64,000 nucleotides of DNA from Pseudomonas kilonensis (GCF_001269885.1 NZ_LHVH01000034.1:124001-188000); one strand, 5' to 3'. Positions 36,811 through 46,462 are shown, numbered from the stretch's first letter. Program-made: numbers and translations. Notes: generated from the sequence alone by a model not told the origin.

Positions 36811-37422
36811 TTAGAACCCGCGATGCCGCTTGAGGTGCTCATTGATCTTCGCCGCCGGCACTTTCTGCAAACTGCACAGCAAATCATGGGACAACTCCCG
36901 CAGCCCATGCTTTTGTCGCAGCTCCGAAGCCAGGTGCGCGGTGAGGTTGGCGGCCATTTCGGCGTCGGCCATGGCCCGGTGAGCCTGGCCGGTGTGGGGC
37001 AAGCCGGCGAAAGCGTTGAGCGTGCCGAGCTTGTGGTTCGGTGCAGCCGGCATCAGGCGCCGGGCCAGCAACAGTGAACAGGCAAAATTCTGCAAGCGAG
37101 TACGCTTGATTCGCCCCAGTTCGAAGTCCCAGAACTTCTGGTCGAACGCGGCGTTGTGGGCCAGCAGGGGCGTGATGCCGACGAACTCGTTGACCTCGTT
37201 CATCACTTTTTCCGCCGACGGGGCGCTGCGCAGCATGGCGTTGCTGATGCCGGTCAGTTGTTCGATGAAGGCTGGCACCCGTACACCGGCATTCATCAGG
37301 CTCTGGTAGCGGTCGACGATCCGGCCTTGCTCGAGCATCACCACCGCGATTTCAGTGGCCCGGCAACTGCTGCTCGGGGTGATCCCGGTGGTTTCAAAGT
37401 CGATGACTGCGATGCGTTCCAA
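36811..37422 (-). CDS. DEDDh 3'-5' exonuclease
   Basis: A 203-residue exonuclease of the DnaQ/PolC-type fold. The catalytic residues are VIDFETTGIT (Asp, Glu), PLLAHNAAFDQKF (Asp) and GQAHRAMADAEMA (His, Asp). The C-terminal helix is basic. Without a polymerase partner nearby it is likely a stand-alone DNA or RNA trimming enzyme. It is encoded 21 bases after the NYN-domain gene on the same strand, a plausible two-gene nuclease operon. Confidence 0.9.
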   Translation of the reverse strand: MERIAVIDFETTGITPSSSCRATEIAVVMLEQGRIVDRYQSLMNAGVRVPAFIEQLTGISNAMLRSAPSAEKVMNEVNEFVGITPLLAHNAAFDQKFWDFELGRIKRTRLQNFACSLLLARRLMPAAPNHKLGTLNAFAGLPHTGQAHRAMADAEMAANLTAHLASELRQKHGLRELSHDLLCSLQKVPAAKINEHLKRHRGF

Positions 37423-37443
37423 ACCTTTTGAACTCCGTGAAAA

Positions 37444-37923
37444 TCAATTCTTGAGCAGCAACGCACCTTCGATGGGCACGTAGCGGCTGGCGGCGCGGAT
37501 CAGCGAGTTGGCGGTCAACCCCGGCACGCCATAGGCCACGGCTTGTACACCGTGCTTTTGGATAATGCGCTCGAGCAACATGTCGAAATCGCCGTCGCCG
37601 GAGGCCAGCACCACCTCATCGACGTGGTCGGCAGCGTCCATGATGTCCAGCGTGATGCCCACGTCCCAGTCGCCCTTGGCCGAGCCGTCGCTGCGCTGGA
37701 TGTAGGGCTTGAGCTTCACGATGAAGCCCAGGTTGCGCAGGATCTGCTGGAATTGCTGCTGCTTGCTGTCACCGCGATCGATCGCGTAGGCGTAGGCCTC
37801 GACGATCTGCCCCTGTTTGCTGACATCGGCCCACAGCGCGGCGTAGTTGAAATGGCAACCGTAGGCCTGGCGCACGGTGTAGTAGAGGTTCTGCACATCG
37901 GCGAACACTGCAATTTTTTTCAC
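37444..37923 (-). CDS. NYN-domain (LabA/DUF88-type) RNase-like protein
   Basis: A 159-residue PIN-like protein. Acidic residues of the fold are in IAVFADVQNLYYTVRQ near the N-terminus, KGDWDVGITLDIMDAA near residue 80, and VLASGDGDFDMLLERI near residue 100. NYN proteins are metal-dependent ribonucleases, and LabA gave the group its name. The GTG at 37923 has an AGAGGAAA site and begins VKKIAVFADVQN, so it is preferred to the longer reading at 37959. Confidence 0.88.
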   Translation of the reverse strand: MKKIAVFADVQNLYYTVRQAYGCHFNYAALWADVSKQGQIVEAYAYAIDRGDSKQQQFQQILRNLGFIVKLKPYIQRSDGSAKGDWDVGITLDIMDAADHVDEVVLASGDGDFDMLLERIIQKHGVQAVAYGVPGLTANSLIRAASRYVPIEGALLLKN

Positions 37924-38051
37924 CGCGTTTCCTCTTGGATGCACATGCACGCAGACCACCTGGGCCGAAAAGTCGCCCAGTATGCCAGCCCGAAGGATTG
38001 TTCCGCGAATAATCGGCCCGAGGCGCCAGAGCGCCCCGGACGAATGGCAGG

Positions 38052-38810
38052 TCAGACGAAGGAGTCGTCGTCGCCGAAGGAAGACGAATCGTCGCTGTAG
38101 TCCGCGTCGCTGAAGCCGCCCGGGTCGTTGCTGTAGGCGTCATTATCGGCCACGCGCTGGTCATCGCCCCAGCCGTTGTCGCTGTTGTTGGCGGTGTCGT
38201 TGACCGGTTGGGCCGGCTCTTCCTTGATGACCTCGACGACTTCCTGGGGTTGCTGGTTGCTGTGAAACAGGCTGCTGATGCCTTGGGCCAGCATCACGCC
38301 GCCGGCCACGCCCGCCGCGGTTTTCAGGGCGCCACCCAGGAAGCTGCCCGCTGCCGGGGCCTGCTGCTGCGGTGCGCCATAATTGCCGGGCGGCGCGCCG
38401 AAGCCCTGTTGGGGCTGGGCATTGAAGGACGGCTGTGCCGGTTCGCGCCAGCCACCACCGCTTGCGGCCGGCGCGCTCGCCGGGCGTGAATCCCGCGGGC
38501 TGCCACCGAAAATACTCGAGAGGAAACCTCCGCCGCCGCTGGGCGCCGACGTCTGTTTGCGGGCCTGTTGCAGCTCGGCCTGCAATTGCTCGACTTGCTG
38601 GGTGAGTTGCTTGTTCTGCTCATCGAGGCGCTTGATCGCGGCCTCCTGCACCAGAATCGCCTGGGCCATGAAATAGCCCGCCGCTGGCTGGCTGGCCAGG
38701 TGTTCCTTGATCCGTGCCTCGGCCTGGGCGTCGCGCGGGGCTGAATCCTTTTCGGCCTGTTGCAGCCGTGAAAACAGTCCATCGATCAGGGTTTGTTCTT
38801 CGCTGTTCAT
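38052..38810 (-). CDS. DUF2076 protein
   Basis: A 252-residue DUF2076 protein. The N-terminal ordered part reads NSEEQTLIDGLFSRLQQAEK and continues through a coiled-coil of Gln/Glu heptads (LDEQNKQLTQQVEQLQAELQ). The middle is Gly/Pro/Gln-rich and disordered, with one hydrophobic helix-like stretch (GGALKTAAGVAGGVMLAQGI). The tail is very acidic, Asp/Ser-rich. Relatives are annotated as periplasmic ligand-binding sensors, but here no signal peptide is visible and no function is assigned. The ATG at 38810 fits the family start. Confidence 0.85.
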   Translation of the reverse strand: MNSEEQTLIDGLFSRLQQAEKDSAPRDAQAEARIKEHLASQPAAGYFMAQAILVQEAAIKRLDEQNKQLTQQVEQLQAELQQARKQTSAPSGGGGFLSSIFGGSPRDSRPASAPAASGGGWREPAQPSFNAQPQQGFGAPPGNYGAPQQQAPAAGSFLGGALKTAAGVAGGVMLAQGISSLFHSNQQPQEVVEVIKEEPAQPVNDTANNSDNGWGDDQRVADNDAYSNDPGGFSDADYSDDSSSFGDDDSFV

Positions 38811-38985
38811 GGCGACCTCATTAGATTGCCGGGTAGAAACCATTCCGATCCCGAAGACCGGTGCCCATCAGTAATGGGGCTCGTCGAAAAGCTTTCAATG
38901 GTCTTTACCTGATGTTTACGTTTGTTTCTGCGGTCACCTGATGGGTAAAGTGTCGGACCGCTTTTTCGAACTGCGATACCGACCC

Positions 38986-39645
38986 ATGAATCCGTTAGAA
39001 GTACTGCGTGACTCTTTGTATTTTTTCAAGCGCCATCTGGGCCGGATCGCCCAGTTGTGCTTGCCGCTGGTGATACTCGAAGCGGTGCTGCAGCAGGGAG
39101 TGGACAGCGCCGTCGGGGCCGACGGCTTTTCCGGCTACAGCGTGATCGTCGGGCTATTGGTGTACCCGCTGTACACCGCGGCTTTGATTCTGTTTCTCGA
39201 TGCCCGCAGTCGTGGCGAAGCCCCCCGCGCCCGCGATTTGCTCGCCGCCGCGCTCCTCCAGTGGCCACGCTTCGCCTTGCTGACCGCGCTCAATACTCTG
39301 CTGATCCTGATCGGCATCTCGTTGTATTTCCTGCCAGGGCTATGGCTGATGGTCGTCCTGGCTTTCGGTGAGTACCTGCTGGTATTGAAGGGCTTGGCGC
39401 CACTGGCCGCCATGAAGGAAAGCGCGCGCCTGAGTCGAGGCCATTTCTGGCGAATCCTGCTGTGCATCCTGGCTGTTATGGTCCCGCTGTGGCTGCTCAA
39501 GGGCGCCAGCGTCTCGGTGTATCCGCCGCCGCAAAATCCTTTGGTCAGCTTGCTGATCGACAGCATCCACAGTTTTCTGCAATTGTTCACCACTGTCGTG
39601 CTGTTCCGAATGTTCATGTTGATTGCAGAAAAACCTGAGCCATGA
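38986..39645 (+). CDS. YciC-family inner-membrane protein
   Basis: A 219-residue protein with five or six hydrophobic helices, starting MNPLEVLRDSLYFFKRHLGR as in the YciC/UPF0259 group. The function of this family is unknown. The ATG at 38986 gives the family start; an in-frame ATG at 38941 would add 15 unrelated residues. Its stop overlaps the start of the phosphodiesterase gene by four bases, so the two are co-expressed. Confidence 0.82.
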   Translation: MNPLEVLRDSLYFFKRHLGRIAQLCLPLVILEAVLQQGVDSAVGADGFSGYSVIVGLLVYPLYTAALILFLDARSRGEAPRARDLLAAALLQWPRFALLTALNTLLILIGISLYFLPGLWLMVVLAFGEYLLVLKGLAPLAAMKESARLSRGHFWRILLCILAVMVPLWLLKGASVSVYPPPQNPLVSLLIDSIHSFLQLFTTVVLFRMFMLIAEKPEP

Positions 39646-40721
39646 CCCGTCTACTGCGCCACACCTTGCTGGGCCTGCTGTTGATCCTCAGCCTGGCCGC
39701 CCTGTCGATCTACGCCCTGACCTGGCGGCCACAGCCCCGGGAAACCCTGCCGGTCAGTTGCACCGCCAACGCAGCTCCCCTGGTGCCCGGCCAGGCCTTG
39801 AAGGTGATGACCTGGAACGTGCAGTTCCTCGCCGGCAAGCGCTACGTGTTCTGGAACGACCTGGCCCAGGGCGACGATGAACGCCCGACCCTGGAAGACA
39901 TGGCCTTCAGCCTCGACGAAGTGGCCCGGGTCATCCGCGACGAGCAACCGGACATCGTGTTGCTCCAGGAGCTGGACAAGGGCGCCAAGGCCAGCGATTA
40001 CCAGGACCAGCTCAAGCTGTTGCAGGAACGGCTGGCCGACCTCTATCCGTGCGGCACCAGCGCCTTCGACTGGAAGGCCGACTTCATCCCCGACCCGCAC
40101 ATCTTCGGCAGTGTCGGCCGGCAACTGGCGACCCTGAGTCGCTACCGCATCGACCGTGCCGAACGGGTGCAACTGCCGGTGGCCGACACCAACTTCATCA
40201 GCCGTCAGTTCCAGCCGAAAAATGCCCTGTTGGTAAGTTATCTAGCGCTGAGCGATGGCGGCCAGCTGGCGGTGCTCAACACGCATCTGGAACGGGCCAC
40301 CGAGCCGGACGAAACCCTGCCCAGACAAATCACCACCGTAACCAAGGCACTGGATAAATTCGAATCCGCAGGCACGCCCTGGCTGATCGGCGGCGACTTC
40401 AACCTGCTGCCCTTGGGCCAGTACCGACGCCTGCCGTCCGAGCAACGCACGCCCTACTCCGCCGACAGCCCCTTGCACCAGCTGTGGGACAAATACCCGA
40501 TGATCCCCACCAACAACGAGGCCAGCGGTATCGATCGCGCACACTGGCTGACCCACTACCCGAACGACCCCGGCCTCAACGGCCCCGACCGCACCGTCGA
40601 CTACCTGTTCTACAGCCCGCGCCTCAAACGAGTCGAAGCCCAGGTAAGGCAGGACGACACCTTGCGCATCTCCGATCATTTGCCGGTGATTGCGCGGTTC
40701 TTGTTGCCGGCAACGCCTTAG
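39642..40721 (+). CDS. Endonuclease/exonuclease/phosphatase (EEP) family protein
   Basis: A 359-residue DNase I-fold protein with an N-terminal membrane anchor (LLGLLLILSLAALSIYALTW). Catalytic blocks are MTWNVQFLAG, IVLLQELDKG, AVLNTHLERA, WLIGGDFNLL and a final ISDHLPVIARF, which together supply the Asn, Glu, Asp and His residues of the EEP site. The catalytic part probably faces the periplasm. The substrate could be a phospholipid or nucleic acid. A copy of its last 14 codons recurs at 52742-52783, at the far side of the quorum-sensing block. Confidence 0.9.
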   Translation: MTRLLRHTLLGLLLILSLAALSIYALTWRPQPRETLPVSCTANAAPLVPGQALKVMTWNVQFLAGKRYVFWNDLAQGDDERPTLEDMAFSLDEVARVIRDEQPDIVLLQELDKGAKASDYQDQLKLLQERLADLYPCGTSAFDWKADFIPDPHIFGSVGRQLATLSRYRIDRAERVQLPVADTNFISRQFQPKNALLVSYLALSDGGQLAVLNTHLERATEPDETLPRQITTVTKALDKFESAGTPWLIGGDFNLLPLGQYRRLPSEQRTPYSADSPLHQLWDKYPMIPTNNEASGIDRAHWLTHYPNDPGLNGPDRTVDYLFYSPRLKRVEAQVRQDDTLRISDHLPVIARFLLPATP

Positions 40722-40741
40722 CGGGCTCACCACCGAACACA

Positions 40742-40832
40742 TGTGGGAGCGAGCTTGCTCGCGATAGCGGTGGATCAGCAACATGACTATTTGGCTGACA
40801 TACCGCCATCGCGAGCAAGCTCGCTCCCACAG
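40742..40832. repeat. REP element pair
   Basis: TGTGGGAGCGAGCTTGCTCG and mirror, with GATAGCGGTG inner arms. The right half is repeated at 53466-53491 before hrpB. Confidence 0.92.
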
Positions 40833-40890
40833 AGTTTGTATTTCATATCCTGAATTTCTTCAGCTCACTTGCGCGGCTTGACCCGCGCCG
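40833..40890 (-). pseudogene. Detached 3' end of hrpB
   Basis: Positions 40801-40890 match 53459-53549, the true end of hrpB, at all but about seven positions. Codons 40865-40888 still read ARVKPRK-stop on the minus strand, identical to the HrpB C-terminus; the three changes inside them are synonymous. Beyond 40890 the match stops abruptly. The fragment marks the left edge of the inserted block. Confidence 0.8.
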
Positions 40891-40931
40891 ACGGTGAGCG
40901 CTCATCAATGTTCAGGTTTGAGTATCGGCGC

Positions 40932-41333
40932 TCACGAACTGCGGCCAGGTGTTCGAAAGGACCGATTTGAATCCTTGAGCCAATAGACCGTCGTGAAATA
41001 CCCCCAACCGATCAAAAACGAGGGGGCGATCGTCAACAACACATTGGGCGTGCCTGCCCCTATATGAACAGCCGCCGACAAAGCAGAAAACAGACTCACC
41101 ACGGTCAATGGCACGACCGCACGTCGAGCCAGCGCATGCCATCCAGCCAACATTTGCGCCAGCTTAAACATGACTGACAACGCAATGAGCGTTGAAACAT
41201 AACTGATGAGGCCTTGAGTGATTGCCGCCAGCCCCATCACTTTCATGCTGTGAGCACTATTGGATACCGCTGCCAGCAAACCATAAAAAATGGCCGCCGG
41301 CAGCGCCGAGAGAAGAACAGACGTCTTATTCAC
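40932..41333 (-). CDS. Four-helix membrane protein, unknown
   Basis: I do not recognise this 133-residue protein. It has four hydrophobic helices (about 5-24, 33-55, 66-88, 95-116) separated by short loops, few charges and a basic C-terminal end, the shape of a small integral membrane subunit or exporter. The start is a GTG at 41333, nine bases after the GNAT-like gene, with a weak ribosome site. It is the last gene of the luxI operon, so a role in export, immunity or membrane handling of the pathway product is possible but not shown. Confidence 0.6.
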   Translation of the reverse strand: MNKTSVLLSALPAAIFYGLLAAVSNSAHSMKVMGLAAITQGLISYVSTLIALSVMFKLAQMLAGWHALARRAVVPLTVVSLFSALSAAVHIGAGTPNVLLTIAPSFLIGWGYFTTVYWLKDSNRSFRTPGRSS

Positions 41334-41342
41334 TCACATAAA

Positions 41343-42077
41343 CTATCGGATGATCTTTTCTTTAACAAACCACTCCGAATCAGGCTGCAGCATCACCACG
41401 CACAAGATCTGATCCGAATAGGTGACGTGCTTGATAAAGTGCGCGTTAGTCACTTCATCACTGGACATGTCCATCTTCGGAAAGAAGTTAGGCGCGACAG
41501 AACTCTGGCCTCCAGGAATGACACCGGTATTCACATCCAGCACCAGGTCCTTGGACAAGGAGTGAACAATTTCAACCGCCAGCGCCGCCATGTCGGCACT
41601 CTGCACATCGACGCGCAAATCCGGGTAGAAACGTGCCGATGGAACCCGCGAAGACATGACCCTGAACATATTGTAGACAACCGGGTTATAGGTCTTGGCA
41701 ACGATCAGCTTCGGCATGCCGATCGCTTGAATGACATTTTTCAAAAAGAACTGATTAAGCTTTTTAAAAAGCGCCGACCCTCGGTATTCATCCGCGATCA
41801 TCGCCGTCCAGAGATACAGGAACGACGAAGAACCAAAAGGAAGGCTTTTTGCCCCAATGATCCCCACCACCTTTTCGGTGTTCGAATCGATGGCCAGCGC
41901 CAGATGCTCGTATATCTCGAAAATGCCTGGCTGATTACCAAAGTATTGATTGACGTCGTATTCAGGCATTCCTTGCTGCAAATCCGCGACGATCTTGGCC
42001 TTGAAACTCTCCGGAAAACTACGGCCGACAGCCGAGTAATCCAGATCCCAACCCGCGCTATTTTCCTGACTGTTCAT
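41343..42077 (-). CDS. GNAT-like acyltransferase of the luxI operon
   Basis: A 244-residue protein whose centre resembles an acyltransferase of the GNAT/LuxI/FeeM kind: VVGIIGAKSLPFGSSSFLYL leads to the strand LWTAMIADEYRG, then SALFKKLNQFFLKNVIQAIG, where acyl-CoA or acyl-ACP would bind. The remaining part, with a Cys-containing strand at the C-terminus, is not familiar. The ATG at 42077 follows an AAGGTGG site and lies 13 bases after the acylase gene. In this operon it might join an acyl chain to an amine. The family call is moderate and the substrate unknown. Confidence 0.6.
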   Translation of the reverse strand: MNSQENSAGWDLDYSAVGRSFPESFKAKIVADLQQGMPEYDVNQYFGNQPGIFEIYEHLALAIDSNTEKVVGIIGAKSLPFGSSSFLYLWTAMIADEYRGSALFKKLNQFFLKNVIQAIGMPKLIVAKTYNPVVYNMFRVMSSRVPSARFYPDLRVDVQSADMAALAVEIVHSLSKDLVLDVNTGVIPGGQSSVAPNFFPKMDMSSDEVTNAHFIKHVTYSDQILCVVMLQPDSEWFVKEKIIR

Positions 42078-42090
42078 ACGCCACCTTAAT

Positions 42091-44508
42091 TCAAAATTTG
42101 TTGTTTGGATAAAATCTGAGCGCATGGCTTTCAGGCATATGTCCTGACACAGGGATTTTTATGTAGTCCCCCCGTCCCCAGAGCCTGTTCATGTCCACAT
42201 AGCCGTTAAACTTTATGCCCGTATTAGAGGAGGACAGTATGTAACTTGAGTTATCAAGGTTCGACAGATCCGCCACCATCCTGAACGTGGCCGCAATATT
42301 GGTATTGAACGGGTTGGCCGGGTCACTGTAATTGTAACGCCCGACATTCACCGTAAAGTTGTCCCCGCCCATGGTATTGCGGTTATCAAAGAACCAGGCC
42401 ATGGGACTCTTGTGCAAGGGCACATGTTCGGCAACTGCGGTATGCGCGCGCCCCCAATTCCAATCACTGACGTCAGCGCCATACTTGTCCTTGATTTGCT
42501 GCAGCGACAGGTTTAATGACCTTTCCAGCGCTCGCTGACAATTGTCAGCGCCCCCACACCAAAAGACCTGATCGGCTTTTTTGCTTAACACAAGGTTGAG
42601 AAAAGCATCGTAGTTACGCTGATTCCAGCCCGCCGCCAAAAGCTCTTTGCCAATTTTCTGCTCCAGCAATTCCTGCGTGAAGTTCTTCACCCAGTATGCT
42701 GCAATCAATGGCGCCGCCGACTCGGGATCCGAGTCAAACCGCCAGGCCTTGAGGATGCTCAACTGCGCAGGCGTTGAAGGCAGCCCTTCGACCAGCGCAA
42801 TCATTTTGGGTAACAGATCGGCCATGGACGACGAGTAACGATCAAGCTGGATGTCGGCGGACGTTTGCAGGGTATGAGGCGCACGCCCCTTCAAAAGATC
42901 CATGATGCGGTCGTAGCGATAAGGCAAAACCCAGTCATGGCCGAAGTTGAACGGGTAATTATCGGGAACAATGCGGTTGTTAGCGGTGGCAATGTAACCA
43001 CTGGCAGGGTTGAACTGCGTGGGCTTCGCCGACTGGGGCACATACCCTGTCCAGTCATACTTAGCTTCCCAGCCAGGTGCAGGGGCTTGACCCAAGAGGT
43101 CGTTATCCTTCGCTTTTACCGGCACCCGGCCCGCGGAAACATAGCCAATGTTGCCTGCCGTATCCCCATAAACCATGTTTTGCGGAGGCACGCCAAACTC
43201 GGCGGAGGCCTGCAAAAATTGCGGCCAGTTCTCTGAACGGTTGATGCCCAGAATGCTGTCGAAGGTTTTGTCATTGGTCTCCAGCCCGGTCCAGGCCAGC
43301 GCAATGACCACGGATTTTTTACCGTTGATGGCCTGTTGCGCCGCCTGGTAGATATCACTGATTACCGGGCCGTGATTCGTATACCGGACCGGTAACGTGA
43401 CAGACGCCTCACCTTTGACATCAATCTTCTCCTGCACCACCCGAAACGGCTTGTAGGTCGAATCGGAGGCGAGATAGAGGTTGTTATCCGAAGGGTTCAG
43501 TTTCTCTAGGTACGCATCCTGAACGGACGACCCGGTATTGGTGTAGCCCCACGCGATCTTCTTGTTGTGTCCGATCACAAAAAGTGGCGCACCGGCATAA
43601 GTTGCCCCCACGAGCGACGACTCGGGCGTCTCGATAGAAGCAAGATAAAACAGCGCCGGATTGGTCAATTTCAAGTGCGGATCGTTGGCCAGTATCGGTT
43701 TACCCGTAACCGTATGGTCGCCGGCAATCACCCAGTTGTTCGACCCTACGCCCTCGACATTCGAGGGCGGCAGTTTATCCAGCAGCGCCAAACCGGTGCC
43801 GGACACGTCCAGGTTGTTGTACAGCGCGGCATAGTCCCTGGTTTTGACCGGCGCACTTCCCGGGTAAGGCGCAAACACCTCATTAATCTGTGAGACGGTC
43901 AAGTTTTTGGACAGCGACAGTCGTTGCAATTGCATGCCCAGGTTGGAGCTTAACGTCCATGAAAACAATAAATGCAGCGCGACTGAATCGGAAGGCTCCC
44001 ACCGTTTGAGCGGTGCGGAACGAGTCAATGAAAACTCGACGGGCAAGCGATCTGCGAACTTGTCGATGAAAAAGTTCACACCGTCGCTGTAGCTCTTCAG
44101 TACGTCCTGGGTTTGCGGTTTCAGCTGCTGAAATATCGAGTCTGCGGTTTTCTTGAACCCCAACGTCCTGGAAAATTTGTCCATGTCCAGTGTCTTGGGG
44201 CCAAATGTCTCCGACAGGGTGCCGTTCGCGTAGTTTTTGCTGAACTGCATCTGCCACAACCGATCCCGGGCATGGCTATACCCCAGCAAAAAATACGCAT
44301 CCCGATCATTTGCAGCCTTGATGTGCGGAACGGCGTTGGCATCCCAGGCAATACTGCCTTTATCAGAAATGCCGTCCGCGACTTTTATGATACCGGTCTC
44401 GAACACATTGGACAGTGTAATGTTGTGCAGCACATACATCACACCGACAACTGCGATACCGAGCACGCCGAAAATACCAAACACTATTATTTTAATTGTT
44501 GCTTTCAT
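42091..44508 (-). CDS. Penicillin acylase-family Ntn hydrolase
   Basis: An 805-residue acylase precursor. Residues 5-27 form a signal or anchor helix, so it acts in the periplasm. The alpha chain carries AYFLLGYSHARDRLWQMQFS at 71-90. Self-cleavage should occur before Ser256 in VEGVGSNNWVIAGDH, making Ser256 the nucleophile, and ANDPHLKLTNPALFYLASIE follows. All Ntn core features look intact. The group includes penicillin G acylase, AHL acylases and PvdQ-type acylases that remove fatty chains from peptide precursors. A GTG at 44538, overlapping the previous stop (GTGA), is an alternative start. Context suggests deacylation of an AHL or of the pathway product. Confidence 0.88.
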   Translation of the reverse strand: MKATIKIIVFGIFGVLGIAVVGVMYVLHNITLSNVFETGIIKVADGISDKGSIAWDANAVPHIKAANDRDAYFLLGYSHARDRLWQMQFSKNYANGTLSETFGPKTLDMDKFSRTLGFKKTADSIFQQLKPQTQDVLKSYSDGVNFFIDKFADRLPVEFSLTRSAPLKRWEPSDSVALHLLFSWTLSSNLGMQLQRLSLSKNLTVSQINEVFAPYPGSAPVKTRDYAALYNNLDVSGTGLALLDKLPPSNVEGVGSNNWVIAGDHTVTGKPILANDPHLKLTNPALFYLASIETPESSLVGATYAGAPLFVIGHNKKIAWGYTNTGSSVQDAYLEKLNPSDNNLYLASDSTYKPFRVVQEKIDVKGEASVTLPVRYTNHGPVISDIYQAAQQAINGKKSVVIALAWTGLETNDKTFDSILGINRSENWPQFLQASAEFGVPPQNMVYGDTAGNIGYVSAGRVPVKAKDNDLLGQAPAPGWEAKYDWTGYVPQSAKPTQFNPASGYIATANNRIVPDNYPFNFGHDWVLPYRYDRIMDLLKGRAPHTLQTSADIQLDRYSSSMADLLPKMIALVEGLPSTPAQLSILKAWRFDSDPESAAPLIAAYWVKNFTQELLEQKIGKELLAAGWNQRNYDAFLNLVLSKKADQVFWCGGADNCQRALERSLNLSLQQIKDKYGADVSDWNWGRAHTAVAEHVPLHKSPMAWFFDNRNTMGGDNFTVNVGRYNYSDPANPFNTNIAATFRMVADLSNLDNSSYILSSSNTGIKFNGYVDMNRLWGRGDYIKIPVSGHMPESHALRFYPNNKF

Positions 44509-44534
44509 GACATCTACGTCCTGACCCAGAGCAC

Positions 44535-45155
44535 TCACGCCACCCGACGATTTTTTTCTGCGTACTTGCTCACGAAGAACACCAGCGATACTCGTTCACC
44601 CTCAGTCACGGCTTCAACCTGATGAGGAAAGGAGCAGTCGGTGATTACGATGGATTGCAGCTCGGGCCGAATGAGATTCACCTGCTCGCCCTGGTCATTG
44701 AAAATCAAGAATTCGCCACCGGAAAAACCTTTACCCAACTGCAGTACGATCGAATACAAATAATCCGGATTACTGTCGACATCCAAATGTTTGCCAATGA
44801 AAGATCCGTCTTTCATCTTGTTAACCTGCATACGGCGAATGTAGAACTCTTCCCCCCCCAACAGATTGGAAACAAAACCCAGCAGTTTCTGATTGCAAAC
44901 CACCGAAATCATCTGATCCGCGAGTGGCTGGTTAACGCGCATCGGTCTTTCGACGTCGGTCATGAAACGGGCGACTGCAAGATCGTTGAGTTCGTCAGCA
45001 TCACCGATGAAGACTTGCTCCCACGGCAACGCCTTACTTGCCAGGATGGTATTGATCTCATCCCAGTCATTCTGACTGTACAGAAACTCGGTAGCGCTGG
45101 AGTAAAACGAACCGTTCACTGCCAATTCTTTCTTCGCGACTTCAACAACATTCAT
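44535..45155 (-). CDS. 2-oxoglutarate/Fe(II)-dependent oxygenase
   Basis: A 206-residue enzyme with the double-stranded helix fold of prolyl-4-hydroxylase-like oxygenases. The iron ligands are His123 and Asp125 in GKHLDVDSNP and His178 in DCSFPHQVEAV, and Arg188 (EGERVSLVFF) should hold 2-oxoglutarate. GKGFSGGEFLIFNDQ matches the family strand before the distal His. It would hydroxylate, desaturate or cyclise a small molecule or a carrier-bound intermediate. GAGGGAA precedes the ATG at 45155. It is gene five of the luxI operon, with gaps of 28 and 26 bases on either side. Confidence 0.85.
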   Translation of the reverse strand: MNVVEVAKKELAVNGSFYSSATEFLYSQNDWDEINTILASKALPWEQVFIGDADELNDLAVARFMTDVERPMRVNQPLADQMISVVCNQKLLGFVSNLLGGEEFYIRRMQVNKMKDGSFIGKHLDVDSNPDYLYSIVLQLGKGFSGGEFLIFNDQGEQVNLIRPELQSIVITDCSFPHQVEAVTEGERVSLVFFVSKYAEKNRRVA

Positions 45156-45183
45156 TTCACGTTCCCTCGTTCAAAATCGTTCA

Positions 45184-46440
45184 TTAAACTTCGACTTCTA
45201 CTGCTGACGCTTCACGCGTCGCTTTTATCTCAAGGTGCTGTTTGCTCGTGTTGTACCAAGTGATGAGATCGAACGGATCACTTTCATCCCGACACAAGTG
45301 GTCTCGCAAGATAAGGAAGCTCTCGGTCATGCTCCAGGTTTCGGTCATCGGGCCAAACCGCGATACCAATGCTTCATTGGCCGCCCTTTCCGGGGCGATG
45401 CTCCAGAAGTTCACACCCGGGTTGCGGTGATGAAAATCATGGCTCGGCAAATCTTGCATAAAGGAAAAAACACGCAACGGAATATCAATGAATACGACTG
45501 CCAAACCCCACTTCACTACACGCCAGGCAAACGCCCAACCGGTGTAATTCAAAGGGTAAGGGCGACCAAAAAAACGCCCCCAGCTGAGTGAGCCGTAGAA
45601 AATATACTTGGGCAAACCCTTGGTATTTTCCGAAAACCACAAATGCTCGGTAACGTGTTGTATCCAAGACGAAAACTGCGTAACAAGCAAAATCGGCAGC
45701 AGATAGAACACGACAAAAGGCGTCATATAGCCGGACAGGTAAACCCCAGTCAGCAACAGTAACCAATAGATCGCCCGACTGTTTTTTTCGTGCTTGTCCG
45801 TTTTGACAAAGTTAACTTCGAGCCGGAACTTTATATGCTCATAAATACGCATTGGGTGAAACGGCGCCACCACCAGTTTTGTCCAAAATTCAGTCTCACT
45901 CATGCCTTTGTAGAAGCCATGGCTGGTCATGAACTGAAGATCGACATCTTTATCGGTGCAAAATGTATTGACGCTGTGGTGCTCACCCACGTGCAACTTC
46001 ATGTAGTTATTCCACGGCGTGTGCAGAATGGGCATCGATAACACCCACTTGCAAACAAACTTTGCCAACCGCTTATTAGCGATGCCGGCACCGTGAATGG
46101 TGTAGTGGAACGTGTGCAGCAAACCCCGCTGCCGGTTGACCACCATGCAAATCATCGGAATCGACAGCGCCAGCTTGATACCCCAGTGAAGATCCGACTC
46201 CAGCAGCTTATTGCCGAGCAGAACCGCGGCCACGAAAACTGCATAACCCCAGCTGATCTGAAGAAACAACTGCCACGGTTTCAAGAGCGTATCTTTAGCG
46301 CTTTTCGGTGCGTTCTTATTACCGGACTTGCCCGTCACCCATGTCCAGAACCCCTGAAGCGGCAAGCGCTCATAGGTCGCCCTGACATCAATGCCATGCC
46401 CATATTTCGTGTAGCGTGTGGCAAAGAGTTCCTCTTTCAT
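45184..46440 (-). CDS. Membrane fatty-acid desaturase-superfamily enzyme
   Basis: A 418-residue integral membrane di-iron enzyme. Histidine clusters are HTFHYTIHG at 109-117, HVGEHH at 150-155, HVTEH near 268 and HDFHH near 337, the pattern of fatty-acid desaturases, alkane hydroxylases and related monooxygenases. Six or so hydrophobic helices lie around them. All clusters are present, so it should be active. It would act on an acyl chain or another lipid-soluble intermediate. GGGAGG precedes the ATG at 46440. Unlike desaturases of primary metabolism, it stands inside an operon headed by luxI. Confidence 0.82.
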   Translation of the reverse strand: MKEELFATRYTKYGHGIDVRATYERLPLQGFWTWVTGKSGNKNAPKSAKDTLLKPWQLFLQISWGYAVFVAAVLLGNKLLESDLHWGIKLALSIPMICMVVNRQRGLLHTFHYTIHGAGIANKRLAKFVCKWVLSMPILHTPWNNYMKLHVGEHHSVNTFCTDKDVDLQFMTSHGFYKGMSETEFWTKLVVAPFHPMRIYEHIKFRLEVNFVKTDKHEKNSRAIYWLLLLTGVYLSGYMTPFVVFYLLPILLVTQFSSWIQHVTEHLWFSENTKGLPKYIFYGSLSWGRFFGRPYPLNYTGWAFAWRVVKWGLAVVFIDIPLRVFSFMQDLPSHDFHHRNPGVNFWSIAPERAANEALVSRFGPMTETWSMTESFLILRDHLCRDESDPFDLITWYNTSKQHLEIKATREASAVEVEV

Positions 46441-46462
46441 ATTGGCAGCCTCCCTACTTCGC